A stretch of DNA of 64,000 nucleotides. Origin: Bacillus sp. ISL-7. GTDB taxonomy: Bacteria > Bacillota > Bacilli > Bacillales_B > DSM-18226. How positions within the stretch are numbered: position 1 is the first letter of the stretch; every line of letters begins with the position of its first letter. This document shows positions 8,988-18,289 of this stretch, one piece after another. Under the pieces are notes generated by a model. That model was not told where the DNA came from, did not search any database, and saw only the letters and a list, made by a program, of their open reading frames with translations. Both the position numbers and the translations under genes were made by a program. The stretch covers positions 4,601 to 68,600 of the forward strand of contig NZ_JAGGQW010000049.1 of NCBI RefSeq assembly GCF_018613065.1, read 5' to 3'.

Positions 8988-9569
8988 ATGGCAGTAAGTT
9001 TATCAAAAGGTCAAAAAGTTGATTTAACAAAAACCAATCCTGGTTTAACAAATGTTGTGGTTGGATTAGGATGGGACACAAACAAATATGATGGTGGAAA
9101 TGACTTTGATTTAGATTCATCAGTTTTCCTATTAGGAGAAAATGGAAAAGTTACAAATGAAAGTGACTTTATTTTCTATAATAATCCACAAGGAGCAAAT
9201 GGAGCTGTGGTACATACTGGAGATAATCGCACAGGTGCTGGTGATGGTGATGATGAAGGCATTAAAGTAAGCCTTACAACTATTCCAGCCAATATTCAGC
9301 GGATTGCGTTTACCATTACAATTCATGACGCAGAAAGCAGAAATCAAAACTTTGGACAGGTTTCAAATGCCTATGCCCGCATTTACAATGAGGCAAACGG
9401 TGAAGAATTGATTCGCTATGATTTAGGTGAGGACTTCTCGATTGAAACAGCAATTGTTGTTGGTGAATTGTATCGCCACAATGGTGAATGGAAATTTAGT
9501 GCCATCGGCAGTGGGTATCAAGGCGGATTAGCTGCACTTGCAACTGACTTTGGACTATCGATAGGTTAA
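8988..9569 (+). CDS. yceD: TerD family protein (general stress protein 16U-like)
   Basis: TerD proteins are calcium-binding beta-sandwich proteins that take part in tellurite, oxidative and envelope stress responses. The 193-aa sequence has both typical acidic clusters: [12 protein letters not shown] near residue 44 and [17 protein letters not shown] near residue 80, plus the C-terminal [23 protein letters not shown] precedes the ATG by 7 nt. It is the first gene of the Ter island, behind a consensus ECF promoter. A terminator at 9582 separates it from terC, so read-through or another promoter must serve terC. It most resembles B. subtilis YceD. Confidence 0.94.
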   Translation: MAVSLSKGQKVDLTKTNPGLTNVVVGLGWDTNKYDGGNDFDLDSSVFLLGENGKVTNESDFIFYNNPQGANGAVVHTGDNRTGAGDGDDEGIKVSLTTIPANIQRIAFTITIHDAESRNQNFGQVSNAYARIYNEANGEELIRYDLGEDFSIETAIVVGELYRHNGEWKFSAIGSGYQGGLAALATDFGLSIG

Positions 9570-9581
9570 TATTTCAAAATG

Positions 9582-9611
9582 AAGAGACCCAATCAATAAT
9601 GGGTCTTTTTA
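9582..9611 (+). terminator. intrinsic terminator
   Basis: AGACCCA and TGGGTCT form the stem, followed by TTTT, after terD. Confidence 0.8.
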
Positions 9612-9629
9612 CAAAAGCTTTGTTAACAA

Positions 9630-9755
9630 TATGTCTAGCTGCTGCGCCTAGGGGCTCTATGGTCTACAGCCAATCCATCATGGAGGTTAAAGTACAACCT
9701 TCATGACGGAGTCTTATGCTTGCCCTGAACAAGGCGCTTCCGCTTTTCTATTCTA
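9630..9755. repeat. TGTCTAGC-type dispersed intergenic repeat
   Basis: This ~125-bp GC-richer element begins TGTCTAGCTGCTGCGCC and ends AAGGCGCTTCCGCTTTTC. Its inner arms (CATCATGGAGGTT and AACCTTCATGACGG) can fold back on each other. Shorter relatives occur at 2003 and 33414. Similar short intergenic repeats are common in Bacillaceae genomes. It sits directly before the terC Shine-Dalgarno and may affect transcription between terD and terC. Confidence 0.65.
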
Positions 9756-9770
9756 GGAGGAATTACTTTA

Positions 9771-10550
9771 ATGTCAGTTTTGAATCATATCTTGGACACC
9801 TATGCGCAATTTTTTGATTTGAATATGTGGGGTAAAATATTAGCCGATCCAGTCAGCTGGGGACTTATTGGGACACTTATTATTTTAGAAGGATTACTTT
9901 CTGCTGATAATGCGCTTGTTTTAGCCGTTATGGTTAAACATTTGGAACCTAAAAAGCGTAAGAGAGCCTTGTTCTATGGTTTATTAGGAGCATATATATT
10001 CCGATTTATTGCGATTGGAATCGGAGTATACTTAATCAAGTTTTGGGTCATTAAAGCCCTTGGTGCCGCGTATCTTGCTTGGTTAGCGATTAAGTATTTC
10101 ATCGATAAGCGTAAAGGTGATACTGGTCACGATGATGAGGAAGCAGCAGGAATTAACCAAGGCGGCTTGCTAATACGCTTATTTGGTACCTTTTGGGGAA
10201 CGGTAGCTGCCGTTGAATTAATGGATATTGCATTCTCAGTAGACAGCGTTCTTGCGGCATTTGGGGTCAGCAATCAGGTATGGATTTTATTTGTAGGTGG
10301 GATCCTTGGTGTGTTAATGATGCGTGGCGTTGCCGGAGTTTTTCTTACACTAATCGACAGGATTCCTGAACTTGAAACCACCGCTTATATCTTAATCCTA
10401 ATCATTTCTATTAAGATGGCACTAACCTTACCGTTATTCAACATCCATATTGAATCATTACATTTCTTTATTATTCTAGCCGTAACATTTGGAGCTACCT
10501 TTATTGTTCACTTCATGAATAAGAAAAAGGAAACTAGCAAAGAAAATTAA
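9771..10550 (+). CDS. yceF: TerC family integral membrane protein
   Basis: Polytopic membrane protein of the TerC family. Relatives assist metalation of exported proteins or efflux metals such as manganese. The 259-aa sequence has about seven hydrophobic segments. It carries the family's acidic intramembrane motifs: EGLLSADNALVLAVM near residue 42 and ELMDIAFSVDSVLAAFGVS near residue 149. The C-terminus ends in a Lys-rich cytoplasmic tail. TAGGAGGAA precedes the ATG. In B. subtilis, yceF is in the same stress operon as the TerD genes. Confidence 0.94.
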   Translation: MSVLNHILDTYAQFFDLNMWGKILADPVSWGLIGTLIILEGLLSADNALVLAVMVKHLEPKKRKRALFYGLLGAYIFRFIAIGIGVYLIKFWVIKALGAAYLAWLAIKYFIDKRKGDTGHDDEEAAGINQGGLLIRLFGTFWGTVAAVELMDIAFSVDSVLAAFGVSNQVWILFVGGILGVLMMRGVAGVFLTLIDRIPELETTAYILILIISIKMALTLPLFNIHIESLHFFIILAVTFGATFIVHFMNKKKETSKEN

Positions 10551-10566
10551 AAATTGTTGACTAAAA

Positions 10567-10602
10567 AGGGGAGCTGACGAGAGTCCGTCTCCTCTATTTT
10601 TT
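10567..10602 (+). terminator. probable intrinsic terminator after terC
   Basis: AGGGGAG pairs with CTCCTCT (one G-T pair), with an inner GAGA/TCTC stem, then ATTTTTT. It may act as a partial terminator between terC and the biosynthetic genes. Confidence 0.6.
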
Positions 10603-10626
10603 ACCTTTAAAGAGGAGAAAGTGGTT

Positions 10627-11814
10627 ATGGAATTTTTTACATACTTATACGAAAATGAAATTAAAGGATTCTTCTTCCAAAAACCGCAGGCTTTTACTAA
10701 ATATTCTCACCGTGAACTACTGTCCTATGGTTTAGGCGCCACGCTTTATATGCCTGCCACACGCCCTAATATTCATCAAGAAATCCTCTCTAAGAAGCAT
10801 GAAGGTTTAACCTCCCTTGTCATCGACTTAGAAGATGCTGTTGGTGATAACGAGGTAACTGATGCTGAAGCAATGCTTATCAGTGAATTATTAAAGTTAT
10901 TATTTGAATTAAATAAAGGCTTTTTGAGCTATACAGATCTACCGCTTATGTTTATCCGAATCCGAAACCTAGAGCAGTTAAATCGGGTTACCGAACAATT
11001 AGGGGATGCAATAAGTCTGCTTACTGGGGTCGTGCTTCCAAAATTCAGTGCTGAAATTGGAGAAGAATTATTAATGGAAGTACACCGATTACATACAAAG
11101 GAGCACCCATTTTATGCTATGCCGATCTTGGAGACAGCAAAGGTCATTCAAAAAGAAACGAGAATGGAAGAATTAATGAGTATAAAGAATCTTCTTGATC
11201 GCTACAAGGACATTATTCTTAATGTTCGGATTGGGGCTACTGATTTTTGTGGATTATATGGAATACGCCGTAGTGCGGATACTACCGTTTATGATATCGC
11301 TGTCTTAAGAGATTGCATTTCAGATATTATCAATGTCTTTCAACGCTTTGATAGTTCCTACGTTGTATCGGGTCCAGTTTGGGAGTATTTTTCTGCGAAA
11401 AAGAGAATGTTAAAGCCACAGCTTAGGCAAACACCGTTCCGAGAACGGTACGGGGATGAAGGGTTGAAATGGAGAGCAAAATTAATCAATGAACATATGG
11501 ATGGTTTAATCCAGGAAATCTTAATGGATATTGCAAACGGAATAACAGGAAAAACGATTATTCATCCTTCACATATCAAAGTAGTGCAAGCCCTAAATGT
11601 TGTTTCCTACGAGGAATTCATTGATGCTAGCAATATCATAAATGCGGCAAATGGGGATATTGGCGTTTTGAAAAGTAATTTTGCTAATAAAATGAATGAA
11701 ATAAAACCTCATTATTATTGGGCAAAGAAAACCATCTTAAAATCACAGCTGTACGGGGTGTTACATGAAGAATTCACAACCATTGACCTTATCAAAAAAG
11801 AAGTATATGTATAA
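10627..11814 (+). CDS. HpcH/HpaI aldolase/citrate lyase (CitE-like) family protein of the Ter biosynthetic set
   Basis: A TIM-barrel C-C lyase related to the CitE/HpcH family. LVIDLEDAVGDNEV near residue 66 is the CitE-type metal/substrate motif. FIRIRNLEQ, GVVLPKF and LNVRIGATDFCGLYGIR follow, the last replacing the usual helical end of the barrel. The product is 395 aa, longer than CitE. ATG at 10627 is 9 nt after AGAGGAG; GTG at 10621 is closer than ideal. It is the first of four tightly packed genes. Comparative genomics of Ter systems describes such lyase, phosphoribosyltransferase, StiP and HAD genes as a pathway to an unidentified nucleoside-like metabolite. Confidence 0.88.
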   Translation: MEFFTYLYENEIKGFFFQKPQAFTKYSHRELLSYGLGATLYMPATRPNIHQEILSKKHEGLTSLVIDLEDAVGDNEVTDAEAMLISELLKLLFELNKGFLSYTDLPLMFIRIRNLEQLNRVTEQLGDAISLLTGVVLPKFSAEIGEELLMEVHRLHTKEHPFYAMPILETAKVIQKETRMEELMSIKNLLDRYKDIILNVRIGATDFCGLYGIRRSADTTVYDIAVLRDCISDIINVFQRFDSSYVVSGPVWEYFSAKKRMLKPQLRQTPFRERYGDEGLKWRAKLINEHMDGLIQEILMDIANGITGKTIIHPSHIKVVQALNVVSYEEFIDASNIINAANGDIGVLKSNFANKMNEIKPHYYWAKKTILKSQLYGVLHEEFTTIDLIKKEVYV

Positions 11815-13141
11815 TATCCTAGACTCCATTGAAACAGAGATAGAAGTTTCTGAAAATCCGTATGATTTGACACTAGAAGAATTATTTACAATGGCAGCTA
11901 GAATAAATAAGAAACGGTCGTTTTTGTTTGTAAGTAAAGTGCTTGGTAAACACTTACCAATTGATCCCAATAAAGGACTCCAAACTGGAGCACTTCTTGG
12001 TGCGAGATTCCTTGAAACGGTAAAGGAGATAAAATGTTTAGAAACTGAGAGTCTATTAACCTCCTTTAAAAATGGAGAATTATATCAGAGTAAGGCCTTT
12101 ATCCCTGACAATATTCGTCCTGTAGTGATAGGATTTGCTGAAACCGCCACATCACTTGGGCATGCTTTTTTTGATTGCTTTAACTCGGCTGAATACTTTC
12201 ATACCACTCGAGAAGAACTCGAACAGGTGAAACCAAAAATTACCTTTGAAGAAGAGCATTCCCATGCGACATCACATCGTTGTTTTATTCCGTTAGAAAT
12301 GATACAAAATGAACGAGAGATCATCCTCGTTGATGATGAACTAACAACGGGTAAAACCGCTTTAAATATTATCCAATCGATCCATGCTAAATTCCCAAGA
12401 CATGTTTATACCGTTGTTTCCATTTTGGATTGGCGTTCAGAAGAAAATCGAAATGGTTTTATCCGTCTTGAACAGGACCTGGGGATAAAAATCAATGTGG
12501 TAAGCCTTTTGGCTGGTACAGTACAGGTTAAACAGCATAATGAAATGAATAATTGGTCAATAAAAGAGGAATCGAACAAGCGCGTGGAGTCCTCTGTCGA
12601 ACAAATAGACCTATCACCTTTTTTTACCATGACCCTCTATTCAGCCAATAACCCGATGAATAAGGCAGCATTTATTAAAGAGACAGGTCGATTCGGCCTA
12701 AGCAGTACGGAAAATAGGAGTCTTCAACAGAAAACCTCTGAAGCTGCGGCCGTTTTAAACAAAAAAAGGATTGGAAAAAGGACACTTTGCCTAGGAACTG
12801 GAGAGTTTATGTATCTTCCGATGAAACTAGCTGCCGAAATGGGTAAAGGTGTTTATTATCAATCAACAACTCGAAGCCCGATTTTTATCGAAGACAAAGT
12901 AGGATATGGAGCGAGGTATGGTGCGTCTTTTCCTAATCCTGAAGACCAAGATATTACTCACTTTTTTTACAATATTCCACCAGGATTCTACGATGAAATA
13001 TTTATCTTTTTTGAAAGAACAGTAAAGTTAGAGAATCTTCAACCATTACTGAAAGAACTAAATAAATTACAAATAAAGATGATAAGACTTGTCTTTTTTT
13101 CTGAATATCGAGGTGAACAAGTTGAAAACCACAATCAATAA
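11765..13141 (+). CDS. phosphoribosyltransferase with C-terminal TRSP domain (Ter biosynthetic set)
   Basis: Predicted to transfer a phosphoribosyl group onto an unknown base-like acceptor. The PRPP loop is visible as ILVDDELTTGKTALNII near residue 190. The N-terminus has the Ter-linked signature NPYDLTLEELFTMAAR followed by FLFVSKVLGKHLP. The C-terminal third (TLCLGTGEFMYLPMKLA, YYQSTTRSPI) is the TRSP domain. The product is 458 aa. Its ATG overlaps the preceding gene by 50 nt; GGGGTG at 4 nt supports this start, although an ATG near 11806 would also keep the core. It overlaps the next gene too, indicating translational coupling. Confidence 0.88.
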   Translation: MKNSQPLTLSKKKYMYNILDSIETEIEVSENPYDLTLEELFTMAARINKKRSFLFVSKVLGKHLPIDPNKGLQTGALLGARFLETVKEIKCLETESLLTSFKNGELYQSKAFIPDNIRPVVIGFAETATSLGHAFFDCFNSAEYFHTTREELEQVKPKITFEEEHSHATSHRCFIPLEMIQNEREIILVDDELTTGKTALNIIQSIHAKFPRHVYTVVSILDWRSEENRNGFIRLEQDLGIKINVVSLLAGTVQVKQHNEMNNWSIKEESNKRVESSVEQIDLSPFFTMTLYSANNPMNKAAFIKETGRFGLSSTENRSLQQKTSEAAAVLNKKRIGKRTLCLGTGEFMYLPMKLAAEMGKGVYYQSTTRSPIFIEDKVGYGARYGASFPNPEDQDITHFFYNIPPGFYDEIFIFFERTVKLENLQPLLKELNKLQIKMIRLVFFSEYRGEQVENHNQ

Positions 13142-14243
13142 ACCGGCAAAGATCGGAAGCTATAATGCGGAGGATGTTCAATTTCTATTAAAGGATTTAA
13201 GTGATATAAAGCTAGAGGATTCGACTGAAAATCGGGAATTGATGGTTCAATCAGGTGTTCACTACAGCGAATCACTGCCAATTGAGTACCAGCCGCCAAA
13301 GGCGTATGTGGATTTATTTTGGGAAACCTTACAGGAATACAAACAAAAAGTTGCCCTATGTATTGGTGTTGTGGCTGAACAAATCTATCAATCTAAGGGT
13401 GATAGGGCCGTACTTGTTTCTCTGGCTCGTGCAGGAACGCCTGTGGGGATATTAATAAAAAGGTATATACACATGCATTACCATGTATTATTGCCGCATT
13501 ACAGTGTTTCAATTATCCGCGACAGAGGGATTGACGAAAATGCACTTCAATATATACTTAGCCAACATCCAGAGGCTGATATTCAATTTGTTGATGGGTG
13601 GACAGGTAAAGGGGCAATTTCGCTTGAATTGACTAAAGCCTGTCATGATTATCAACAAAAATATGGGATAAACCTTGACGACACATTAGCAGTCATCGCA
13701 GATCCAGGTTATTGTACCACTTTGTTCGGAACCCGTGAGGATTTTTTAATTCCTAGTGCATGTCTAAACTCAACTGTTTCTGGGTTGGTGAGCAGGACGG
13801 TTTTAAATGATCAATATATCGGGAAGGATGAATTCCATGGAGCTAAGTATTACGAGGAATTGATTCCTGTTGATGTTTCCAATGAATATATTGATTTGAT
13901 TAGCAATGAATTTGTAAACATTGCAAGCGAAGCGGCGGAGATAGCTACACATAAGGAAAATGAGAAAATAGAAACTGGATTCTTGGGGATGGAGGACGTC
14001 AAGCGAATTCAATCTGAGTTTGAAATTGAAAGTACCCATTATATCAAACCAGGAGTCGGAGAAACAACAAGAGTTCTGCTTCGCAGGGTTCCATGGAAGA
14101 TACTAATGCGCGATCCGTCAAGTCCATTTGTCAAACATATTCTCATGCTTGCCGAAGAAAAGGGTGTAGAGGTTGTACCATATCCAAATTTAAAGTATTT
14201 ATGCTGCGGCTTAATTAAGTCGGTTAAGGGGATTAAAAAATGA
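13122..14243 (+). CDS. StiP/PELOTA-domain cysteine-protease-like protein (Ter biosynthetic set)
   Basis: Member of the family annotated as cysteine protease StiP in tellurite-resistance operons. The 373-aa product has an N-terminal domain with LVSLARAGTPVGILIKR, HYSVSIIRDRGIDENAL and VDGWTGKGAI, and a C-terminal PELOTA-type RNA-binding-like segment (TTRVLLRRVPWKILMRD). The first part reads more like a phosphoribosyltransferase-type fold than a classical protease, and its activity is unproven. TTG at 13122 is chosen because AGGTG sits 6 nt upstream; it overlaps the previous gene by 20 nt. The stop overlaps the next start as ATGA. Confidence 0.87.
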   Translation: MKTTINKPAKIGSYNAEDVQFLLKDLSDIKLEDSTENRELMVQSGVHYSESLPIEYQPPKAYVDLFWETLQEYKQKVALCIGVVAEQIYQSKGDRAVLVSLARAGTPVGILIKRYIHMHYHVLLPHYSVSIIRDRGIDENALQYILSQHPEADIQFVDGWTGKGAISLELTKACHDYQQKYGINLDDTLAVIADPGYCTTLFGTREDFLIPSACLNSTVSGLVSRTVLNDQYIGKDEFHGAKYYEELIPVDVSNEYIDLISNEFVNIASEAAEIATHKENEKIETGFLGMEDVKRIQSEFEIESTHYIKPGVGETTRVLLRRVPWKILMRDPSSPFVKHILMLAEEKGVEVVPYPNLKYLCCGLIKSVKGIKK

Positions 14244-15040
14244 TCTTTGCATCTGACCTTGATCGTACATTGGTTTATTCGAAACGGGCTATTGAAGAAC
14301 TAGGAGAACTAGATAAAACAGTCTTAAAACCCGTTGAAAAAAAAGATAATAATTGGGTTGCCTATATGACAGAACGATCCTTTTTTGCTTTAAAAGAGCT
14401 ATCACTAACTAGTCTTTTTGTTCCGGTTACAACGAGGACAACAGAGCAATTTAACCGTTTCTACATTTTTAAGGAGGAGATACAGCTAAAATATGCAATT
14501 ACTTCAAATGGGGCCAATATTCTTAATAAAGGTGAAATAATGAAAGATTGGTCGACCTATATTTTTCAGCGCATGAACGCGGAATCGGTTCCCCAAAATG
14601 AGTTGCTTGCGATTTTAAAAAGAGAAGGCTTTCATTTTGATGGGCAAATAAAGCAGGCGGAGAATTTATTTTTCTACTTCATCTTAAACAGTCTTCCTCC
14701 TGCTTCAGATCGAAAAGCGATTAATGATTTGGCTGTATCATATGGTTGGAGGATCTCCATTCAGGGGAGAAAGCTCTACTTTATCCCTCTTGCGATCAGC
14801 AAAGGGGATGCACTTGAATTTATCTCTAAGCGAGAAGGTATGGAAGTCATTGCGGGTGCGGGGGACTCCGTACTAGATTGGGACTTTCTGAAAAACTGCC
14901 AATATCGATTTGTCCCAGCCCATGGTGAGCTTGCTAGGGTGTCAGGCACTAGTAATTTTACACTTACAAAAAATTATGGTGTTAGTGCAGGGGAGGAGAT
15001 TACCCAACAATTTTTACAGCTGCAACAACTTATAGTTTAA
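14240..15040 (+). CDS. HAD superfamily phosphatase (Ter biosynthetic set)
   Basis: Predicted Mg-dependent phosphatase acting on the product of the preceding three enzymes. Motif I is FASDLDRTLVYS at residue 3. A threonine-bearing motif II (VPVTTRTTEQF), a Lys in AISKGDALEFI and motif IV GAGDSVLDWDF near residue 211 follow. This is the C2-cap (Cof/sucrose-phosphatase-like) arrangement. The product is 266 aa. ATGA overlap with the upstream gene implies co-translation. The 3' end contains AGGGTGTCAGGCAC, matching the palindromic repeat at 25075. It is the last plus-strand gene of the first Ter transcription unit. Confidence 0.9.
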   Translation: MIFASDLDRTLVYSKRAIEELGELDKTVLKPVEKKDNNWVAYMTERSFFALKELSLTSLFVPVTTRTTEQFNRFYIFKEEIQLKYAITSNGANILNKGEIMKDWSTYIFQRMNAESVPQNELLAILKREGFHFDGQIKQAENLFFYFILNSLPPASDRKAINDLAVSYGWRISIQGRKLYFIPLAISKGDALEFISKREGMEVIAGAGDSVLDWDFLKNCQYRFVPAHGELARVSGTSNFTLTKNYGVSAGEEITQQFLQLQQLIV

Positions 15041-15041
15041 T

Positions 15042-15281
15042 CTATTTCACTTTTCGGTTAAAAACAAATAAGTATACGCAAGAAAATAAACTATAGCATC
15101 CAATAAAGAATAGAATCGACATGGCTAGTGAATGCAATGTTGAAGAAAGCAGCATCGTAAAGATTAAGCTAAACACAAATAAATCTAGGTAAATAAAAAC
15201 ATCGGAAACCATCACTTCCATCACGGTATTTAATTCTTCCTGAATGTGTTCTATCCTAGGCCGCTTATATAAAAATCTCAT
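15042..15281 (-). CDS. small two-TM membrane protein, unknown function
   Basis: A 79-aa product with a basic N-terminus (MRFLYKRPRIEHIQEELN) and two hydrophobic segments spanning roughly residues 28-48 and 52-72 (FIYLDLFVFSLIFTMLLS, then ILFFIGCYSLFSCVYLFVF). ATG at 15281 is preceded on the minus strand by AGGTGA with 5 nt spacing. A GTG at 15290 is the alternative. It is the only minus-strand gene in the Ter island and converges on the HAD gene with 1 nt between the stop codons. I do not recognise it. It may be a Ter-linked membrane component or an unrelated gene. Confidence 0.65.
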   Translation of the reverse strand: MRFLYKRPRIEHIQEELNTVMEVMVSDVFIYLDLFVFSLIFTMLLSSTLHSLAMSILFFIGCYSLFSCVYLFVFNRKVK

Positions 15282-15365
15282 TCGAGTCACCTACTTTAAC
15301 GTCAGTACTCAAATAGTATGTAAGGACAAGGAAAAAGGTGAAAAATGAGGAAATGGTGAAAAAGA

Positions 15366-15391
15366 CGAAACATTTTTTTATGACATTCGTA
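15366..15391 (+). promoter_or_regulatory. ECF-sigma promoter of the yceG-telA-terD operon
   Basis: CGAAAC, 16 nt, then CGTA, about 105 nt before yceG. It matches the sigma-W/M consensus except for the first base. Its spacer contains ATGACA at the same place as the terD promoter at 8929, suggesting that one sigma factor drives both halves of the island. Confidence 0.72.
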
Positions 15392-15496
15392 TAAACAAAT
15401 GAACCAATTAAATAACTATGATATGATGTTATGGAAACCTTACATAATTTTCTAGCGCTAGAAAAATAGCTTTCTTTTTTGAGGAAGGGATTATGA

Positions 15497-17134
15497 ATGC
15501 ATCCATCATTAAATCAGCTAATCGCCCATCCAGTATCCCTTTCATATGAAAATTGGCACGCCTTGCTGAAAAAACCGCTACCTGAACGGCCAAATTATTC
15601 ATTAGAAAATGGGAAAATTCACATTGGGCAAGTACTTGGAAAGTTCCTTGGGATACCAATCGATACGGATACCTATTATAACCAGCTTTTTGATTATGTT
15701 AATAATGAGGAATGGAGACTTCATTTGCTAAGTGAGGAATCACTAGATAAAACAATTAACAACACTCACTTTCAATCCATTCAAAAAGTCATAAATATTA
15801 ATCGTGAACAAAAGCTGTCCATCAACCGATTTACGGCTTTTCTAGATGGGGAACAGTTATTATTGAAATCAAAGGTACCGGTAATCCATAGGAAGATAAG
15901 AGAAGCGATGATCGCAACACTGGAGTTGTACGCAAAACTTGAAGGGGACGGGCTAAAGAACCACGAGCTTAGGCGGGTGCTTGTTGACATTGTTAAATGG
16001 TCCATCAATCATTTACAGCCCGTTTTGGAGAAGGCTGATCCACAAATCGAAATGCCTAGATTTTTGTGGTACGGCGACTTTAAGAAAAGCCACCAATATT
16101 TTTTATATTATTTAAGCAGGCTTGCCTGTGATATTGTTATTTTCCATCCAGAAGGTAAGGATATTTTAGAAGGTATGATGGAGGACCCAATCTTCTCGCA
16201 TCAATTTCAAAATAAGCTGCCTGCGGAACCGTTCCCGAAGGAAAAGCGCAGTCGTAAGGCAACGGTTGCATATAGAGCTTCAAAAGAAATTGAAACGATT
16301 TTAAACCAAGAGGGTTCAGGTCTTTATAAACCATGGCAATTAAGAGATTATACTCCGTCCTCGATTACATTAAAAACGACCTATGATGAACTATTTATTC
16401 TTGGGAAAGAAATGGCGATGGTCAGACCAGATTTTGAGGTGGGGAACCAACAAGTCAAAATACCTTCTATCTTTGCTAAAGTACAGGGTGTTAGTAAAAA
16501 TCGCAAAGAGTACTGGGACCGTCTGCAATCACTCAGTGAATTAGAGCATAGTTTACTGATTCGCCGTTTGCCAATCACGATGACAAGCACAAGTGATTTT
16601 CGCTTTCATTATCGAAATGCCCTTGATAAGGATGGCTTAATTAATCCGGCTACTATGATGCAAGCACATTACTGGCCATATTCCTTTTTATCTTCAGGAT
16701 TACAAAAAGGAATCGCTAATGCCGTTAGGAGAATCTGTGAAAAACCAGGTTTAAAGCCCTTCCCTAAGGAAAGTATAGAAGACGTAAAAATGTATTTATT
16801 TACACAGGCCTTGTTTATGCCAAAACCCATCATTCAGTTAATTGAAAGATTTGACTACTCGCAACATATACCTAAATTAATCATTTATAATAATGAATTA
16901 GCAGGTATACTCTCAAGGTCAGATGCAGCACTTATCTTGCTATTAAATCAATTTGGTATTGATATCATCCTGTATAATCCTCCTGGTCATAATGATATTG
17001 AAAATTTCTTGGACGAACGTTTATTTGATAAGCATTGGCTTGAAGACGTTGTTTTTGATTTAGAATTTAAAGAACCGTCTATTTTTAAAAAAGGGCTTTT
17101 TCAAGGAATCTTAAAAAATTTAAGGGGAGATTAA
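15497..17134 (+). CDS. yceG: YceG family protein of the Ter stress operon
   Basis: A 545-aa protein of the YceG family, found almost only next to TelA and TerD genes. No transmembrane segment or known catalytic motif is visible. The first ~130 residues precede a second region with LWYGDFKKSHQYFLYYLSRLACDIVIFHPEGKD (given in parts: LWYGDFKKSHQYF, then DIVIFHPEGKD). Near the C-terminus GIDIILYNPPGHNDIENF repeats the same pattern, hinting at an internally duplicated Rossmann-like fold. GAGGAAGGGA precedes the ATG by 6 nt. It is followed 3 nt later by telA, so the two form an operon. Confidence 0.9.
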   Translation: MHPSLNQLIAHPVSLSYENWHALLKKPLPERPNYSLENGKIHIGQVLGKFLGIPIDTDTYYNQLFDYVNNEEWRLHLLSEESLDKTINNTHFQSIQKVININREQKLSINRFTAFLDGEQLLLKSKVPVIHRKIREAMIATLELYAKLEGDGLKNHELRRVLVDIVKWSINHLQPVLEKADPQIEMPRFLWYGDFKKSHQYFLYYLSRLACDIVIFHPEGKDILEGMMEDPIFSHQFQNKLPAEPFPKEKRSRKATVAYRASKEIETILNQEGSGLYKPWQLRDYTPSSITLKTTYDELFILGKEMAMVRPDFEVGNQQVKIPSIFAKVQGVSKNRKEYWDRLQSLSELEHSLLIRRLPITMTSTSDFRFHYRNALDKDGLINPATMMQAHYWPYSFLSSGLQKGIANAVRRICEKPGLKPFPKESIEDVKMYLFTQALFMPKPIIQLIERFDYSQHIPKLIIYNNELAGILSRSDAALILLLNQFGIDIILYNPPGHNDIENFLDERLFDKHWLEDVVFDLEFKEPSIFKKGLFQGILKNLRGD

Positions 17135-17137
17135 TAA

Positions 17138-18241
17138 GTGACTCTTACGCCGAATCCATCAAGCGGTTTAAAGCCAGCAGGTACGGATGACATCCTAACA
17201 GAAACAAAAGTCTCTGACATTAAACTTGCACTTCGGAAAGAACCAGAAATTCAAAATTTAGCCCGCACGATTGATGAGCGTGACCAAATCCAAGTTTTAG
17301 AGTTTGGGAAGGAACCAGCCGTCCAAATTTCCCGTTTTTCGGATCAGATATTAAACAATATGAAGACTTCAAAAGTGGAGGATTCTGGTGAACTGCTTAA
17401 ACAACTGGGCCGGATTATGGATAAGTTTGATGCTAAGGACTTTCAAAAAACTTCAAGTGGATTTTTTGGTAAGCTCTTTAAAAAGGGTGAAAAAGTGGTC
17501 GAAAAGCTGTTCGGCAAATACCAAACCATGGGCTCCGAGATTGACAAGGTATACATAGAAATTTCGAAATATCAGCATGAAATGGTTGATGCAACAAATA
17601 TGCTCGAGCAAATGTATGAGCAAAACTATCAATACTATTTAACGCTTGAAAAGTATATTGTTGCGGGTGAGATAAAAGTTGAGGAACTAAAAAATAATCA
17701 ACTTCCCCAGCTTGAATCCCGAGCTGGAGCAGGTGATCAACTTGCCTCCATGCAATTGGACTCGCTGAAAAATGTCATTGAGTTATTAGAACAACGCATC
17801 TATGATCTAGAAATGGCCAAAATGGTCTCACTGCAGACTGCTCCGCAGATTCGTCTTTTGCAAAGAGGAAATACGAAACTGATTGGAAAAATCAATTCGG
17901 CATTTGTGACGACCATCCCGATTTTTAAAAATGGTCTGATTCAAGCGATGGCGGCGAAAAGACAAAAGCTGGTTGCTGATTCAATGAGTGAACTTGACCG
18001 TAGGACAAATGAAATGCTTCTGAAAAATGCGCAAAACATTTCCCAGCAAAGCACGGATATTGCTAGGCTTGCCGGAGGTCCAAGTATAAAAATCGAGACG
18101 ATTGAAGAATCTTGGAATATTATCATCAAAGGCATGCAGGAAACAAGGGCTATCGAAGATGAAAATAAACGGATGCGGATTGAAGGCACCAAACGTTTAG
18201 AACAACTGCAAAATAACTTTAAACAGTTGAAACAATCTTAG
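17138..18241 (+). CDS. yceH: TelA/YceH family toxic-anion resistance protein
   Basis: TelA proteins are cytoplasmic, coiled-coil proteins linked to resistance to tellurite, bacteriocins and cell-wall drugs. The 367-aa sequence is mostly charged helix. It includes GFFGKLFKKGEKVVEKLFGKY near residue 107 and the family core TAPQIRLLQRGNTKLIGKIN near residue 240, then ALVV-like KNGLIQAMAAKRQ. GTG at 17138 follows AGGGGAG at 7-8 nt and lies 3 nt after the yceG stop. In B. subtilis, yceG and yceH have the same order. Confidence 0.92.
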   Translation: MTLTPNPSSGLKPAGTDDILTETKVSDIKLALRKEPEIQNLARTIDERDQIQVLEFGKEPAVQISRFSDQILNNMKTSKVEDSGELLKQLGRIMDKFDAKDFQKTSSGFFGKLFKKGEKVVEKLFGKYQTMGSEIDKVYIEISKYQHEMVDATNMLEQMYEQNYQYYLTLEKYIVAGEIKVEELKNNQLPQLESRAGAGDQLASMQLDSLKNVIELLEQRIYDLEMAKMVSLQTAPQIRLLQRGNTKLIGKINSAFVTTIPIFKNGLIQAMAAKRQKLVADSMSELDRRTNEMLLKNAQNISQQSTDIARLAGGPSIKIETIEESWNIIIKGMQETRAIEDENKRMRIEGTKRLEQLQNNFKQLKQS

Positions 18242-18289
18242 TTAATATATAGATTTTGCTTTACTAAATTTCTTATTGGGGTGATTGAA

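Noticed and set aside
15300..15400. Tellurite-island attachment site or integrase remnant
   Set aside because: No integrase, tRNA, or flanking direct repeat was seen at either edge of the Ter island.
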